From the NCBI RefSeq assembly GCF_014645895.1, contig NZ_BMMP01000002.1, forward strand, positions 248,001 to 312,000: a stretch of DNA of 64,000 bases, read 5' to 3'. This stretch comes from Streptomyces daqingensis. Lineage in GTDB: Bacteria; Actinomycetota; Actinomycetes; Streptomycetales; Streptomycetaceae. Position 1 is the stretch's first letter. Each line of letters begins with the position of its first letter. A program made the translations under genes and the position numbers. The notes below the pieces were generated by a model. That model made no database searches. It saw only the letters and a list, made by a program, of their open reading frames with translations, and was not told where the DNA came from. Shown here piece by piece: positions 25,417 to 34,364 of this stretch.

Positions 25417-26631
25417 TCAGATCCGTTCGATGACGGTGGCGCTGCCCATGCCCCCGCCGACGCACAGCGTCGCCAGGCCGTAGCGCTGGTCGCGGCGCTC
25501 CAGTTCGTCGAGGAGGGTCCCCAGCAGCATCGCGCCGGTGGCGCCCAGCGGGTGGCCCATGGCGATCGCCCCGCCGTTGACGTTGACCTTCTCCAGCGGC
25601 AGTTCCATGTCCTTGGCGAAGCGCAGCACGACGGCGGCGAACGCCTCGTTCATCTCCACCAGGTCCATGTCGGCGGCCGTGAGGCCCGCCTTCGCGAGCG
25701 CCTTGCGGGAAGCCGGCGCCGGTCCCGTGAGCATGATCGTCGGGTCGGCCCCGGAGACGGCGGCGGAGAGGATGCGGGCGCGGGGCCGCAGGCCGTAGCG
25801 CTCGCCCACCTCGGCGCTGCCGATGACGGTCAGGGCGCTGCCGTCGACGATGCCCGAGGAGTTGCCCGCGTGGTGAACGTGGTCGATCTCCTCGACCCAG
25901 TGGTACTTCTGCAGCGCCACCGCGTCGAAGCCGCCCAGCTCGCCGATGTCGGCGAAAGAGGGCTTCAGCCCCGCGAGGGAGTCGGCGGTGGTGCCCGGCC
26001 GCATGTGCTCGTCGCGGTCGAGGACGGTCATGCCGTTGCGGTCGGTGACCGGGACGACGGAGTTGTCGAAGCGGCCGTCCTTCCATGCCTGGGCGGCCAG
26101 CTCCTGCGAACGTGCCGCGTACTCGTCGACGTCGCGCCGGGAGTAGCCCTCGATGGTCGCGATGAGGTCGGCGCCGATGCCCTGCGGTACGAAGCCCGTC
26201 TCGAAGCTGGTCATGGGGTCCATGGCCCAGGCGCCGCCGTCGGAGCCCATCGGCACGCGGGACATCGACTCGACGCCGCCCGCCAGGACGAGGTCCTCCC
26301 AGCCCGAACGGACCTTCGCCGCAGCGAGGTTGACCGCCTCCAGGCCCGAGGCACAGAAGCGGTTCTCCTGCACGCCGGCGACCGTGTCGGGCAGTCCGGC
26401 GGCGATCGCCGCCGTCTTGGCGATGTCGGAGCCCTGGTCTCCCAGGGGGCTGACGACGCCGAGCACGACGTCGTCGATGGCGTTGGGGTCGAGGTCGGGG
26501 TGGCGGCGGCGCAGCTCGTGGATGAGCCCGACGACCAGGTCGATCGGCTTGGTGCCGTGCAGCGCGCCGTTGGCCTTCCCGCGGCCGCGCGGGGTGCGGA
26601 TGGCGTCGTAGATGTACGCTTCGGTGCTCAA
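25417..26631 (-). CDS. fadA: Acetyl-CoA C-acyltransferase (thiolase)
   Basis: 404 residues; the start is TTG 26631 with an AAAGG upstream. Nucleophilic Cys in [14 protein letters not shown] (about 93), the GHPLGATGA His loop (about 359) and the second Cys in [13 protein letters not shown] are all present. It cleaves 3-oxoacyl-CoA with CoA. 58 bases separate it from the FadB-like gene, with which it should form the usual alpha2beta2 complex. Confidence 0.95.
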   Translation of the reverse strand: MSTEAYIYDAIRTPRGRGKANGALHGTKPIDLVVGLIHELRRRHPDLDPNAIDDVVLGVVSPLGDQGSDIAKTAAIAAGLPDTVAGVQENRFCASGLEAVNLAAAKVRSGWEDLVLAGGVESMSRVPMGSDGGAWAMDPMTSFETGFVPQGIGADLIATIEGYSRRDVDEYAARSQELAAQAWKDGRFDNSVVPVTDRNGMTVLDRDEHMRPGTTADSLAGLKPSFADIGELGGFDAVALQKYHWVEEIDHVHHAGNSSGIVDGSALTVIGSAEVGERYGLRPRARILSAAVSGADPTIMLTGPAPASRKALAKAGLTAADMDLVEMNEAFAAVVLRFAKDMELPLEKVNVNGGAIAMGHPLGATGAMLLGTLLDELERRDQRYGLATLCVGGGMGSATVIERI

Positions 26632-26658
26632 GATCAGCAGCCTTTCGGGGCGGGTCGG

Positions 26659-27801
26659 TCAGTCGAGCAGGGAACGGCCGACGATCTCTTTCATGATCTC
26701 GGTCGTACCGCCGTAGATGGTCTGAATGCGCCCGTCGGTGAAGGCCCGGGCGACGGGGAACTCGTTCATGTAGCCGTAGCCGCCGTGCAGTTGGAGGCAG
26801 CGGTCGGTGACGCGCTTCTGGAGCTCCGTCGCCCACCACTTGGCCATCGAGGCGTGCGCGGCGTCCAGTTCGCCCTTTCCGTGGTCCTCGATGCAGCGGT
26901 CGAGGAAGGCGCGCGTCACCGCGCACTCCGTGGCCATCTCGGCGATCTCGAAGCGGATGTGCTGCAGCTTCGCGAGCGGCCTGTTGAACGCCTTGCGTTC
27001 CTTCACGTACGCGGTGGTCTGCGCCAGGACCTCCTCCGCGCCGGCGATGGCGCCCACGGCGATCGTCAGCCGTTCCTGGGCGAGGTTCTCCATCAGATGG
27101 ATGAACGCGCCGTCGAGCCGGCCGAGCAGGTTCTCCTTCGGCACCCGGACGTCGTTGAAGAACAGCTCGGCGGTGTCCTGGGACTTCTGGCCGATCTTGT
27201 CCAGGTTGCGGCCGCGTTCGAAGCCCTCCATGCCCCTCTCGACGACGAGCAGGCTCAGGCCCTTCGCGCCGCCTTCGGGCTGCGTCCGGGCCACCACGAT
27301 GACCAGGTCGGCGAGGATGCCGTTGGAGATGAACGTCTTGGAGCCGTTCAGCAGCCAGTGGTCGCCCTTGTCGGCCGCCGTGGTCGCGATGCCCTGAAGG
27401 TCGGAGCCGGCGCCCGGTTCGGTCATCGCGATGGCCGTGACGATCTCGCCCGAGCAGAAGCCGGGGAGCCAGCGCCGCTTCTGCTCGTCGGTGGCGAGGG
27501 AGGTCAGGTAGGGCCCGATGATGTCGTTGTGCAGCCCCACGGCGAGGCCGGCCACCCCTTTGCGGGTGAACTCCTCCGCGAGCACCGCCGAGTAGCGGAA
27601 GTCCTCCGCGCCTCCCCCGCCGTACTCCTCGGGGACGGCGAGCCCCAGCAGACCCTGCCGGCCTGCCGCGAGCCACGCCTCGCGGGAGACGATCCCGTCC
27701 TTCTCCCACTGCTCGTAGTACGGCTCGACCTCCTTCGTCAGGAAGGTCCGCACGGTCTCCCGGAAGGCTTCGTGGTCCTCGTCGAAGATCTGGCGCTTCA
27801 T
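26659..27801 (-). CDS. Acyl-CoA dehydrogenase
   Basis: 380 residues, the full three-domain ACAD fold: N-terminal helices, beta-domain motif AIAMTEPGAGSDLQG contacting FAD, and C-terminal helical domain (ERKAFNRPLAKLQHIRFEIA, CLQLHGGYGYMNEFPVAR). The position of the MCAD catalytic Glu reads YGGTTEIMKE, with Gly, as in long-chain and isovaleryl-type members; where the base lies here I cannot place with certainty. GGGGAG precedes the ATG. It performs the first oxidation of the operon's pathway. Confidence 0.94.
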   Translation of the reverse strand: MKRQIFDEDHEAFRETVRTFLTKEVEPYYEQWEKDGIVSREAWLAAGRQGLLGLAVPEEYGGGGAEDFRYSAVLAEEFTRKGVAGLAVGLHNDIIGPYLTSLATDEQKRRWLPGFCSGEIVTAIAMTEPGAGSDLQGIATTAADKGDHWLLNGSKTFISNGILADLVIVVARTQPEGGAKGLSLLVVERGMEGFERGRNLDKIGQKSQDTAELFFNDVRVPKENLLGRLDGAFIHLMENLAQERLTIAVGAIAGAEEVLAQTTAYVKERKAFNRPLAKLQHIRFEIAEMATECAVTRAFLDRCIEDHGKGELDAAHASMAKWWATELQKRVTDRCLQLHGGYGYMNEFPVARAFTDGRIQTIYGGTTEIMKEIVGRSLLD

Positions 27802-27877
27802 CGGTGCTCCCCTTCGGGCCTGGGCGTCTCGCCTGCTTCGCGTGTGCGCTTCGCGGCCGTGGTCTGCGGCCCGCGGC

Positions 27878-28903
27878 TCACAGCCAGTTCTTGACCTTCT
27901 CGATCAGCCCGGCCGGGTCGGGACCGACGGGGACGACGTTGAGCATCGTGACCCCGGCCTCGCGGAACGCCTCGATGCGCTCGCGGACGTAGCCCTCGGG
28001 GCCGCAGAGGGAGACCAGTTCGCAGAACTCGGCCGGAACAGCCGCTTCCGCTTCCTTCTTCTTCCCCGCGAGGTAAAGGTCCTGGACCTTCTCGGCGGCC
28101 TCCTCGTAACCGTACGCCCGCGCGACGTCGTTGTAGAAGTTGCGGCCCTTGGCCCCCATCCCGCCGATGTAGAGAGCGATCAGGGGACGCACGGACTCGC
28201 GTACCTTCGCGGCGTCCTCGCCCACCGCCAGCAGCGTCCCGGCCGAGATCTCCAGGGGTCCGCGCTCCGGGTCGCGGAGCGCGGCGCCTTCCGCGAGCGC
28301 CGTGCCCCACACCTGCTCGGCCTTCTCCGGCACGAACAGGTGCGGCAGCCAGCCGTCCGCGATCTCAGCGGTCATCTTGACGTTCGCCGGCCCCAGAGCC
28401 GCCACGTAGAGAGGGATCTCCGCCCGCTCGGGACGGTTGAGGAACTTCAGCGGCTTCCCGAGCTTCCCGCCCTTCTCGGCGGGCAGCGGCATGTCGGTGA
28501 TGCCGTGGTGGTCGATGATCTCGCGCCGCCAGATGCGCCGGCACAGCTCGACCGTCTCGCGGGTGCGGCCCAGGGGCTTGTCGTACCGCTTGCCGTGCCA
28601 GCCCTCGACGACCTGCGGACCGGACGCGCCGAGGCCCAGGATGGCGCGCCCCTCGGACAGGACGTCGAGCCCCGCGCCGGTCTGGGCGATCAGCGCCGGG
28701 GTACGGGAGTAGACGTTGATGATGCCCGCGCCGATCTGCATACGTTCGGTGCGGGCCGCCAGATACCCCATGACGGTGGGCGAGTCGAACCCGTAAGCCT
28801 CCGCGACCCAGACCGCGTCGAGACCCGCGGCCTCCAGCTTCACGATCTCCTCGGCGGCTGTGCGGGGGTTCTCGGCGTACTGGAGCGGAGTGGCGATCTT
28901 CAT
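27878..28903 (-). CDS. LLM class F420-dependent oxidoreductase
   Basis: 341 residues, a luciferase-like TIM barrel: N-terminal MKIATPLQYAENPRTAAEEI, conserved LDAVWVAEAYGFDSPTVMGY, and the GRAILGLGASGPQVVEGWHG motif of the F420-binding branch. The C-terminal segment (VTMLNVVPVGPDPAGLIE) is typical too. Actinomycete LLM enzymes of this type are often encoded with acyl-CoA genes, but substrates are mostly unknown. It overlaps the upstream CoA-transferase-type gene by four bases (ATGA), so they are translated together. Confidence 0.92.
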   Translation of the reverse strand: MKIATPLQYAENPRTAAEEIVKLEAAGLDAVWVAEAYGFDSPTVMGYLAARTERMQIGAGIINVYSRTPALIAQTGAGLDVLSEGRAILGLGASGPQVVEGWHGKRYDKPLGRTRETVELCRRIWRREIIDHHGITDMPLPAEKGGKLGKPLKFLNRPERAEIPLYVAALGPANVKMTAEIADGWLPHLFVPEKAEQVWGTALAEGAALRDPERGPLEISAGTLLAVGEDAAKVRESVRPLIALYIGGMGAKGRNFYNDVARAYGYEEAAEKVQDLYLAGKKKEAEAAVPAEFCELVSLCGPEGYVRERIEAFREAGVTMLNVVPVGPDPAGLIEKVKNWL

Positions 28904-30195
28904 GCGTCGGCGTCCTCGGCGGGGTCGGTGTCGTCAGGGGTGCGGTCGGCGGTGCCTGTGCGGTCGGTGGCGCCGCGGTCGGCAGCGCCGCGGTCGTCTG
29001 CGTACGGGGAGGGCGCGGACTGCGGTGTGGAGGCCGCGGACCGGGAGCCCTCCGGTCGTGAGTCTTCCGGAACGAGACCGGGCACGCCCCAGTCGCGCGC
29101 CACGTCGGCGGTGTCGGCGCCGGGCACGGCGGGCGGGCGGCCGACGGCCGTGGGCGTCGCCGAGAAGCGGGGCGCCGGAGCGGGCTGGGTGATCCCGCCG
29201 TGCTCCACGAAGGTGCCGCGGGCGGCGAGGTGCGGATGGCCGGGAGCCTCGCGGAGAGAGAGCACGGGCGCGACGCACGCGTCGGAGTCCTCGAAGACGG
29301 CGGCCCACTCATCCCTCGTACGCTCCCGGAAGCGGGCCGCCACGGCGGTGCGCAGCTCCTCCCAGGCGCCGGGGTCCGCACGGTCCGGCAGGTCCTCCCC
29401 GGCACCGAGCAGCCGCACGAACTCGCTGTAGAACTGCGGTTCCAGAGCACCGACGGCCATGAACCCCCCGTCGGAGGTCTCGTACGTGCCGTAGAACGGG
29501 GCCCCGCCGTCCAGCAGGTTCGCCCCGCGGCGGTCCTGCCAGGCGCCGGCAGCCATCATGCCGTGGATCATGGCGGACAGATGGCTCGTGCCGTCCACGA
29601 TCGCGGCGTCCACGACCTGGCCCTCGCCACCCTCCGCGCGTGCGTGCTGGAGCGCGGCTAGCACGCCGATGACGAGATAGAGCGAGCCCCCGGCGTAGTC
29701 GCCGAGCAGGTTCGCAGCCGGGTAAGGCGGTCCCGCGGCCGCCCCGGTCAGGCCGAGGACGCCGGTGAGGGCGATGTAGCCGATGTCGTGCCCGGCGCGC
29801 TGGGCCAGCGGTCCGTCCTGCCCCCAGCCGGTCATCCGCCCGTAGACGAGCCGGGGGTTGCGGGCGAGGCACTCCTCGGGGCCGACGCCGAGACGTTCGG
29901 CGACGCCCGGGCGGTTGCCCTCGATGAGGACGTCGGCGCGCGCGACGAGGCCGAGCGTCGCGGCGACGCCCTCCTCGGTCTTCAGGTCGAGGGTGACGCT
30001 GCGCTTGTTGCGGTTGGTGACATCGCTCCGGGGGTCGATGCCCAGCGCCGCTCCGCCGGGCCTCTCCACGCGTACGACGTCGGCACCGAGGTCACCGAGC
30101 ACCATCGCGGCGAAGGGGCCGGGGCCGATTCCGGCCAGTTCGACGACGCGCACACCGCGGAGCGGGCCGCCCCCGCTCCCCGCCGCTGCCGTCAT
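28900..30195 (-). CDS. Alpha-methylacyl-CoA racemase-like BaiF/CaiB family III enzyme
   Basis: 431 residues from ATG 30195 (AGGAGCTTCG precedes it). RGVRVVELAGIGPGPFAAMV is the CoA-binding opening of the racemase branch. The residues of the mycobacterial alpha-methylacyl-CoA racemase active site are seen: His in AGHDIGYIALTG, Asp in NLLGDYAGGSLY, and an acidic region FYGTYETSDGGFMAVGALEP. Racemisation of 2-methylacyl-CoA is needed for breakdown of branched or isoprenoid chains. The C-terminal 60 residues are Asp/Pro/Arg-rich and disordered. First gene of the five-gene operon. Confidence 0.9.
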   Translation of the reverse strand: MTAAAGSGGGPLRGVRVVELAGIGPGPFAAMVLGDLGADVVRVERPGGAALGIDPRSDVTNRNKRSVTLDLKTEEGVAATLGLVARADVLIEGNRPGVAERLGVGPEECLARNPRLVYGRMTGWGQDGPLAQRAGHDIGYIALTGVLGLTGAAAGPPYPAANLLGDYAGGSLYLVIGVLAALQHARAEGGEGQVVDAAIVDGTSHLSAMIHGMMAAGAWQDRRGANLLDGGAPFYGTYETSDGGFMAVGALEPQFYSEFVRLLGAGEDLPDRADPGAWEELRTAVAARFRERTRDEWAAVFEDSDACVAPVLSLREAPGHPHLAARGTFVEHGGITQPAPAPRFSATPTAVGRPPAVPGADTADVARDWGVPGLVPEDSRPEGSRSAASTPQSAPSPYADDRGAADRGATDRTGTADRTPDDTDPAEDADA

Positions 30196-30532
30196 CGAAG
30201 CTCCTATGTGACACAACTGATGTAACACCAACGATGCTAAGAAGGCGCCCCCCTTTCCACAACCCCGGAAGTGAGGCAGCGGGGCACCGGGGCAGTGGCA
30301 TGCGCCACACACCACAGTGCCGAGGTAAGCAGCCACCCCGCCCCCTCGCCGGTTCACCCTCCCGAGGGATGACACGGATGGAAGTGCTGCGCGATACTGA
30401 GCGGAACAGGCATGGAAAACGCAGTTTCACGCAGGACTCTCCCTTGCGCCCCGGGCCGCCGGGGAGCGTGGAGAGGCGCCGCCGCGGGCGGTGCGGGCCT
30501 GCGCTGAAGACGTACGGGAAAGGGGTGGGGCC
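30196..30532. other. Divergent intergenic region with two candidate operator sites
   Basis: No gene. On the left, TGTGACA (30207-30213) and TGTAACA (30221-30227) form a 14-base-spaced direct repeat before the racemase gene, an AT-richer place fitting a repressor site. On the right, GAAAACGCAGTTTC (30415-30428) is an imperfect palindrome about 105 bases before the SIS gene and a plausible DeoR site. No sound minus-35/minus-10 pairs are visible. Confidence 0.4.
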
Positions 30533-31435
30533 ATGAGCGGATCCACGCACATGGAGCGGGAGTTGACGAGCCAGCCGGAGACCTGGCGCAGAGCCGCGGA
30601 GCTGGCGGCGTCCGGAGTCCCGCTGCCCGCAGCGGGCCGGCGGGTCGCCGTCGTGGGGTGCGGCACCTCGTGGTTCATGGCCCAGTCGTACGCCGCTCTG
30701 CGCGAGAAGGCGGGGCTCGGCCTGACGGACGCCTTCGCGGCGTCGGAGGCGCTGCTGGGAGCCGGCCGGGAGTACGACGCGGTGGTGGCCGTCACCCGCT
30801 CCGGCACCACCAGCGAGGTGCTGCGGCTGCTCCGGGCCGTCAGAGGCCGCATCCCCACGGTCACGGTGCTCGGCGCCCCCGGCACCCCGGCCGAGGAGGT
30901 CTCGGACGAGACGGTGCGGCTGCCCTTCGCCGACGAATCCTCCGTGGTGCAGACCCGGTTCGCCACGAGCGCCCTCGCGCTGCTGCGCGCGCACCTCGGT
31001 GAGGATCTGTCGGCTGCCTTCCGGGACGTGGAAGAGGCGCTGACGGTCCCGATGCGTCAGGAATGGGTGGACGCCGAGCAGTTCACCTTCCTGGGCACGG
31101 GCTGGACGGTCGGGCTGGCCCATGAAGCCGCGTTGAAGATGCGCGAGGCGTCGCAGTCCTGGACGGAGTCCTATCCGGCGATGGAGTACCGGCACGGGCC
31201 CATAGCCGTCGCCGCCCCGGGCCGTGTGACGTGGGTTCTCGGTGCCTTGCCGGACGGGCTGGAGGCTGAAGTGTCGCGTACCGGCGCCCAGTTCGTGCAC
31301 CACGGGCAGCGCGATCCGCTGGCCGAGCTGGTGCTGGTGCAGCGGGTGGCGCTGGAACGTGCCCGAGCCCGCGGGCTCGACCCGGACGCCCCGCGCAGCC
31401 TTACCCGTTCGGTGATGCTCGACGACGCTTCCTGA
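30533..31435 (+). CDS. SIS domain sugar isomerase/deaminase (AgaS-like)
   Basis: 300 residues from ATG 30533, with AAAGGGGTGGGG upstream. Two SIS modules: GRRVAVVGCGTSWFMAQSYA ... VAVTRSGTTSEVLRLLRAV, and TFLGTGWTVGLAHEAALKMRE ... ESYPAMEYRHGPIAV, the latter as in GlmS-type isomerase domains. The N-terminal glutaminase of GlmS is absent. With the aldolase and DeoR genes downstream it fits AgaS, the galactosamine-6-phosphate deaminase/isomerase of amino-sugar use. No kinase gene is adjacent in this window. 129 bases separate it from the aldolase, so an internal promoter is possible. Confidence 0.85.
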   Translation: MSGSTHMERELTSQPETWRRAAELAASGVPLPAAGRRVAVVGCGTSWFMAQSYAALREKAGLGLTDAFAASEALLGAGREYDAVVAVTRSGTTSEVLRLLRAVRGRIPTVTVLGAPGTPAEEVSDETVRLPFADESSVVQTRFATSALALLRAHLGEDLSAAFRDVEEALTVPMRQEWVDAEQFTFLGTGWTVGLAHEAALKMREASQSWTESYPAMEYRHGPIAVAAPGRVTWVLGALPDGLEAEVSRTGAQFVHHGQRDPLAELVLVQRVALERARARGLDPDAPRSLTRSVMLDDAS

Positions 31436-31564
31436 GCACGCGCCTGGAGACGCCCTCCGAGTCGCCCGGCCTGCCTTCACCGATCCCGACAGCCCGTCCG
31501 CAGCACTAGTCCGCAGCCCCCGTCCCTGTCCTTGTCCCAGTCCCCCGTCCAAGGAAGCCGGAAC

Positions 31565-32407
31565 ATGCCCCTCGTCAGCACGGCGTCGATCGTCGACGCG
31601 GCCCGCGCGTCGGGAGCCGGCGCGCCTGCCTTCAACGTCCTCCACCTGGAGACCGCGGAGGCCCTCGTCGCGGCGTCCGAGCGCGCCGGCGTGCCGCTCA
31701 TCCTCCAGATCAGCGAGAACTGCGTGCGGTACCACGGCAGCCTGCTGCCGGTGCTGCGTGCCACGCAGGCGCTCGCCGAGCAGTCCCGGACCGGCATCTC
31801 CGTCCATCTGGACCACGTCACCGACGCCGCTCTGGTGCGGGAGGGGGTGGAGGCGGGCGTGCGCTCCGTGATGGTCGACGCCTCGGCGCTGCCGTACGAG
31901 GAGAACGTCGCGGCCACCGCCGAACTCACCGCCTGGTGCCACGACCGGCAGGTCTACGTGGAGGCGGAGCTGGGCGAGGTGGGCGGCAAGGACGGAGTGC
32001 ACGCGCCCGGGGCCCGTACGGACCCGGAGGAGGCGCTCGCCTTCGTCGGTGCGACGGAGGTCGACGCGCTCGCCGTCGCGGTCGGCTCCTCGCACGCGAT
32101 GCGCGAGCGGACGGCCGTGCTGGACAAGGAGCTGATCCGCGCGCTGCGGGGGCGGCTGCACGTCCCCCTCGTGCTGCACGGCTCCTCGGGGGTGCCCGAC
32201 GAGGAGCTCCGCGCGGCGGTCGCCGCGGGCATGACGAAGATCAACATCTCGACGCATCTCGTGTCCGTCTTCACCGGGGAGGTGCGCCGCGTGCTCGGGG
32301 AGCAGCCGGAGCTGGTCGACTCCCGGAAGTACGCGGCCCCCGCGCGGGAGGCCGTCGCGAGGGAGGCGGAGCGGCTGCTGGGCGTCCTCGGGGCGGGCGC
32401 CCGGTGA
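31565..32407 (+). CDS. Class II fructose/tagatose-bisphosphate aldolase family protein
   Basis: 280 residues from ATG 31565 after AAGGAA. Zn(II) ligands of the class II aldolases are visible: HLDH in SVHLDHVTDAALV, the Glu in VEAELGEVGGKDG, and His in LVLHGSSGVPDEE; NISTHLV is the phosphate-binding strand. Length and motifs match GatY/KbaY/FbaA small aldolases. Beside an AgaS-like isomerase and an AgaR-like regulator, tagatose-1,6-bisphosphate is the likely substrate. Its stop overlaps the DeoR start (GTGA). Confidence 0.92.
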   Translation: MPLVSTASIVDAARASGAGAPAFNVLHLETAEALVAASERAGVPLILQISENCVRYHGSLLPVLRATQALAEQSRTGISVHLDHVTDAALVREGVEAGVRSVMVDASALPYEENVAATAELTAWCHDRQVYVEAELGEVGGKDGVHAPGARTDPEEALAFVGATEVDALAVAVGSSHAMRERTAVLDKELIRALRGRLHVPLVLHGSSGVPDEELRAAVAAGMTKINISTHLVSVFTGEVRRVLGEQPELVDSRKYAAPAREAVAREAERLLGVLGAGAR

Positions 32408-33207
32408 AGCGTCCCGAGCGGATGAACGCCCTGCTGGAGCTGCTGGGCGAGCGCGGCCGGCTCGACGTCGACGAGGCGGCGACTGCCCTTGAGGTGTCTG
32501 CCGCGACGATGCGTCGCGACATGGACGCTCTCGCGGAACAGCAGTTGCTCAAGCGCACCCGCGGCGGAGCGGTCCTCAGCTCGGTGACGTACGACCTTCC
32601 GATCCGCTACAAGGGCGGTCACCACGCGGCGCAGAAGCGGGCGGTGGCGGAGGCCGCGGCCGGCAAGGTGTCGAGCGGGGACGTCGTGGGCCTCAGCGGC
32701 GGCACGACGACCACGGAGATCGCCCGAGTGCTGGCGACCCGCCCGGAGTTCGCGGACCCGGGTCCCCACCCCCACCTGACGATCGTCACCAACTCCCTCA
32801 ACATCGCCTACGAGTTGGCCGTCCGCCCGCAGATCAAGATCGTGGTCACGGGCGGGGTCGCACATTCCCGGTCCTTCGAGCTGTCCGGGACGCTCGGCGA
32901 ACTCGTTCTGAAGCAGCTGACGCTGGACGTCGCCTTCATCGGAGTCAACGGCATCGACCCGCAGTGGGGGGCCACCGTCCACGACGAGGCGGAGGCGACG
33001 ACGAACCGGCTGATGGCGCAGCGTTCGGCGGAAGCCGTCGCGGTCACCGACTCCTCGAAGGTGGGCAGACGCTGCTTCGCGCACGTCGGCGGTCCGGACG
33101 TCTTCGGCATGCTGATCACCGACGACGGGATGGACGAAAGCGCGCGGGAGGACTTCACGGGAGGCGGCTGGAAGGTGCAGACGGCTCCCCCGTCCGACGA
33201 CGGCTGA
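32404..33207 (+). CDS. DeoR family regulator
   Basis: 267 residues starting with GTG 32404. Winged HTH (RMNALLELLGERGRLDVDEA ... VSAATMRRDMDAL) with the family wing KRTRGGAVL, then a DeoR sensor domain with GDVVGLSGGTTTTEIARVL for phospho-sugar binding and TDSSKVGRRCFAHV. Coupled to the aldolase gene. It likely represses this operon and responds to a sugar phosphate; the site at 30415-30428 is a candidate operator. Confidence 0.94.
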   Translation: MKRPERMNALLELLGERGRLDVDEAATALEVSAATMRRDMDALAEQQLLKRTRGGAVLSSVTYDLPIRYKGGHHAAQKRAVAEAAAGKVSSGDVVGLSGGTTTTEIARVLATRPEFADPGPHPHLTIVTNSLNIAYELAVRPQIKIVVTGGVAHSRSFELSGTLGELVLKQLTLDVAFIGVNGIDPQWGATVHDEAEATTNRLMAQRSAEAVAVTDSSKVGRRCFAHVGGPDVFGMLITDDGMDESAREDFTGGGWKVQTAPPSDDG

Positions 33208-33414
33208 CGCGCGACGAGCACCTCCGCCGCCCGGCCCCGCCCTCGCCGCCACGCGACGCCCCAAGTCGCCAAGTCGCCTCTGCCACCCGTCCGTTGCAGG
33301 TCGGCCGGTGCCCCGCGCGCAACCGCAGTGCCGCCACCTCGACGCCCTGGCCGCCCCGCCGTGGGCCCGCCCTCGGCTGTCTGACACCGGCGGCGGCCGA
33401 ACACCTGAGCCCCG

Positions 33415-34068
33415 TCAGGACTGTTCGGGCTTCCGGGCCAGCAGGCATGCGTGCGGTCTGCTCACCCGCCCGCCGGGCTCCTGCTCCAGCCTCGCGGTGA
33501 CGGCGAGTCCGGCCTCATCCAGCAGATAGGCCATGCGGCCCAGGGGAAGGAGATACGAATCGTAGGTCACCGGACGTCCGTACCCCCGGGTCGGCTGCAG
33601 CCGTTCGTCGCCGACGTAGTCTCCCCAGAGCAGGTAACCGCCGGGCGCGAGCGTGCGATGGAACTCGGCGAACACCGCCGGCAGCCACTGCGGGGGCGTG
33701 TGATGGGTGGAGTACCAGGCCAGGATGCCGCCGAGTTCGCCGTCCCTCGTCTCCAGCGCGGTCATCGAACCCGTGGTGAACCGCAGGTGCGGATAGGCCT
33801 GCCGGGCCAGCCCGGTCATCTTCGGTGACAGGTCGACGCCGAAGGCGGAGACCCCCAGCCCGTCCAGATGTGCCGTCACGCGGCCGGGGCCGCATCCGAC
33901 GTCCGCGACCGGTCCGGTACCGGCCGTCCGCACGAGTTCGGCGAATCCCGCCAGCATCGCGCGCGACAGCGGGTCCAACGCGTCGGGAGGCGGGACGCGT
34001 TCGACGTAAGCGGCGGCCACCGTGTCGTACGACTCGCGGACGGCGGCCAGATAGGAGGGCTCAGTCAT
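33415..34068 (-). CDS. SAM-dependent class I methyltransferase
   Basis: 217 residues from ATG 34068. Motif I is PVADVGCGPGRVTAHLDGLG, motif II GVDLSPKMTGLARQ; FHRTLAPGGYLLWGD is the post-IV strand typical of Methyltransf_11/25. The N-terminal YDTVAAAYVE is a usual cap. Substrate is not predictable. Shine-Dalgarno is weak. Single gene, 296 bases from the endonuclease V gene on the same strand. Confidence 0.9.
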   Translation of the reverse strand: MTEPSYLAAVRESYDTVAAAYVERVPPPDALDPLSRAMLAGFAELVRTAGTGPVADVGCGPGRVTAHLDGLGVSAFGVDLSPKMTGLARQAYPHLRFTTGSMTALETRDGELGGILAWYSTHHTPPQWLPAVFAEFHRTLAPGGYLLWGDYVGDERLQPTRGYGRPVTYDSYLLPLGRMAYLLDEAGLAVTARLEQEPGGRVSRPHACLLARKPEQS

Positions 34069-34233
34069 AGGTGCTGCCGCGCCCGAACCGGCCAACTGGC
34101 AGGCCGTACCGCGGCCTTGAGCCGATCCGCACGACTTCCCCGGCAGCACCCCAGCGGGGCAGCCGGGTACACGGGGAAACCAGCGAGCCACACCGGGAAC
34201 GGGGCGCGGCAGGAAGGCCCCAGGGCGGGCAGA

Positions 34234-34267
34234 GCCCGTGCGCCGCCGGATTCCGCGGCGCACGGGC
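34234..34267 (-). terminator. Terminator hairpin downstream of the endonuclease V gene
   Basis: GCCCGTGCGCCGC (34234-34246) pairs perfectly with 34255-34267 over 8 bases. It lies about 100 bases after the nfi stop (34365) and 165 bases before the methyltransferase start. The rest of 34069-34364 holds nothing I recognise. Confidence 0.6.
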
Positions 34268-34364
34268 GAGTCCCCCGGGCGGCACCGTCCCGCTCAAGGC
34301 CGCGTTCCGCCGTGCGGGGATCGCCCTGACGGCTCCTCCCGCAAGGCCGGCAGCGGCACCTCCG

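Noticed and set aside
33208..33414. GGCTGTCTGACA near 33375 as a fourth MITE-like copy
   Set aside because: Only one short end-like word is present; neither the core nor a second inverted end is found.
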